This document shows positions 8,204 through 9,064 of a stretch of DNA of 9,064 nt, one piece after another. The DNA is taken from contig NZ_CAMPJD010000083.1 of assembly GCF_946886695.1 (NCBI RefSeq), positions 1 through 9,064 on the forward strand, in the 5' to 3' direction. Each line of letters begins with the position of its first letter. Position 1 is the stretch's first letter. This DNA is from an uncultured Pseudoxanthomonas sp. Its GTDB lineage: Bacteria; Pseudomonadota; Gammaproteobacteria; Xanthomonadales; Xanthomonadaceae. The position numbers and the translations under genes were made by a program. A model generated the notes under the pieces. The model was given only the letters and a program-made list of their open reading frames with translations. It made no database searches and had not been told where the DNA came from.

Positions 8204-9001
8204 ATGACCGACCTGCTCGCCGCGCTGCTGCTCGGCATCCTTGAGGGCCTGACCGAGTTCCTGCCGGTCTCCAGCACCGGCCACCTGCTGATCGCGCAGC
8301 ACTGGCTGGGCGAGCGCTCGGACTTCTTCAACATCGTCATCCAGGCCGGTGCCATCCTCGCCACCACGCTGGTGTTCCGGCGCCGGATCTGGGAACTGGC
8401 GACCGGCTGCTGGCGTGATGCCGAGGCCCGCGACTACTCGATGAAGCTGGCGGCCGCCTTCCTGGTCACCGCGCTGGTCGGCCTTCCCGTCCGCCTGGCC
8501 GGCTGGGAACTGCCGGAAACCGTCACCCCGATCGCGTGGGCGCTGATCATCGGCGGCGTGTGGATGCTGGTGGCCGAGCACTTCGCCGAAAAACGCGGCG
8601 ATGTGGCCACCATCACGTGGAAGGTGGCGATCCTGGTCGGTCTTGCGCAGGTGGTGGCCGGTGTCTTTCCCGGCACCTCGCGCTCCGCCGCGGCGATCTT
8701 CATGGCCATGCTGGCCGGCACCAGCCGGCGCTCGTCGGCGGCGGAGTTCGTGTTCCTGCTGGGTATCCCCACCATGTTCGCGGCCAGCGGTTACGCCTTC
8801 CTGGAACTGGTGAAGGACGACGCGCTGGGCAGCGAGAACTGGAGCGAAGTGGCGCTCGCGTTCGCCGCCGCCACCGCGACGGGCTTCGTGGTGGTGAAGT
8901 GGCTGCTGGGCTTCATCAAGGCGCACCGCTTCACCGGCTTCGCCATCTACCGCATCGTGCTGGGCGCGCTGCTGCTGTTGCTGATGCCCGTGGGCAGCTG
9001 A
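8204..9001 (+). CDS. uppP: Undecaprenyl-diphosphatase UppP (BacA family)
   Basis: Inner-membrane enzyme that removes a phosphate from undecaprenyl diphosphate, regenerating the lipid carrier for peptidoglycan and other surface polymers; overproduction of the family gives bacitracin resistance. The 265-aa protein has about eight membrane segments and both family signatures. The first is LEGLTEFLPVSSTGH (13-27), with E14, E18, S23 and H27. The second is FPGTSRS (155-161), with R160. The start at 8204 (MTDLLAALLLGILEG) aligns with the family. A longer frame from 8087 adds 39 polar residues unlike the family and lies across the glnA enhancer region. No good Shine-Dalgarno sequence precedes 8204 and no clear sigma70 promoter was found; CACTAT at 8166-8171 is the only -10-like element. 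It is divergent from glnA with 212 bp between the start codons. Confidence 0.95.
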   Translation: MTDLLAALLLGILEGLTEFLPVSSTGHLLIAQHWLGERSDFFNIVIQAGAILATTLVFRRRIWELATGCWRDAEARDYSMKLAAAFLVTALVGLPVRLAGWELPETVTPIAWALIIGGVWMLVAEHFAEKRGDVATITWKVAILVGLAQVVAGVFPGTSRSAAAIFMAMLAGTSRRSSAAEFVFLLGIPTMFAASGYAFLELVKDDALGSENWSEVALAFAAATATGFVVVKWLLGFIKAHRFTGFAIYRIVLGALLLLLMPVGS

Positions 9002-9008
9002 GCCGCCG

Positions 9009-9064
9009 CTCCCTGCTCCCTGCTCCCTGCTCCCTGCTCCCTGCTCCCTGCTCCCTGCTCCCTG
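9009..9064. repeat. Heptamer tandem repeat (CTCCCTG)8, runs off the window
   Basis: Eight perfect copies of CTCCCTG begin 8 bp after the uppP stop codon and continue to the last base, so the true array is longer. The heptamer contains no stop codon in any of the six frames; it would read as a repeating LPAPCSL on plus and QGAGSRE on minus. Apparent ORFs across it are therefore meaningless without other support. Short tandem arrays of this size are the kind of locus that varies in copy number between strains. Confidence 0.97.

Noticed and set aside
9009..9064. CRISPR-like array
   Set aside because: The units are 7 bp, contiguous and without spacers, so this is a simple tandem repeat.

Overview
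The window is about two-thirds G+C, with strongly G/C-biased third codon positions. It reads as chromosome of a gammaproteobacterium of the Xanthomonadaceae (Pseudoxanthomonas, Lysobacter, Luteimonas or Stenotrophomonas type). This rests on the look of the proteins, the gene order of the nitrogen cluster and a family-typical intergenic repeat; the genus is an inference.

Layout from left to right. Bases 1-119 look like the spacer between two divergent genes: the first codons of a minus-strand gene at the left edge, and a plus-strand conserved hypothetical protein (120-1001). A long imperfect hairpin of REP type (1032-1105) separates that gene from a convergent gene for a periplasmic Cu,Zn superoxide dismutase lipoprotein (sodC, 1122-1694, minus). 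From 1774 to 7991 the minus strand carries a complete nitrogen-control cluster. In transcription order it is glnA (glutamine synthetase), a structured 248-bp stretch, a possible 43-residue protein, glnK (PII protein), amtB (ammonium channel), ntrB/glnL (sensor kinase) and ntrC/glnG (sigma54 activator). The last gene, uppP (8204-9001, plus), encodes undecaprenyl-diphosphatase. It is followed by eight perfect copies of the heptamer CTCCCTG running off the window end.

The nitrogen genes form one circuit. NtrB, controlled by PII, phosphorylates NtrC under nitrogen limitation. NtrC then activates sigma54 RNA polymerase, and a near-perfect sigma54 promoter (8030-8045) with upstream NtrC-like half-sites (8118-8154) stands before glnA. 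GlnK also docks on AmtB and gates ammonium uptake. A second NtrC-type operator lies exactly on the ntrB start codon, inside a larger palindrome that in RNA would fold around that start codon. This suggests autogenous control of ntrBC.

No mobile element, CRISPR array, tRNA or rRNA was seen, and no wholly new system is evident. The parts that known families do not explain are the palindrome at the ntrB start, the run of hairpins plus small ORF between glnA and glnK, the acidic extension of AmtB, and the terminal heptamer repeat.
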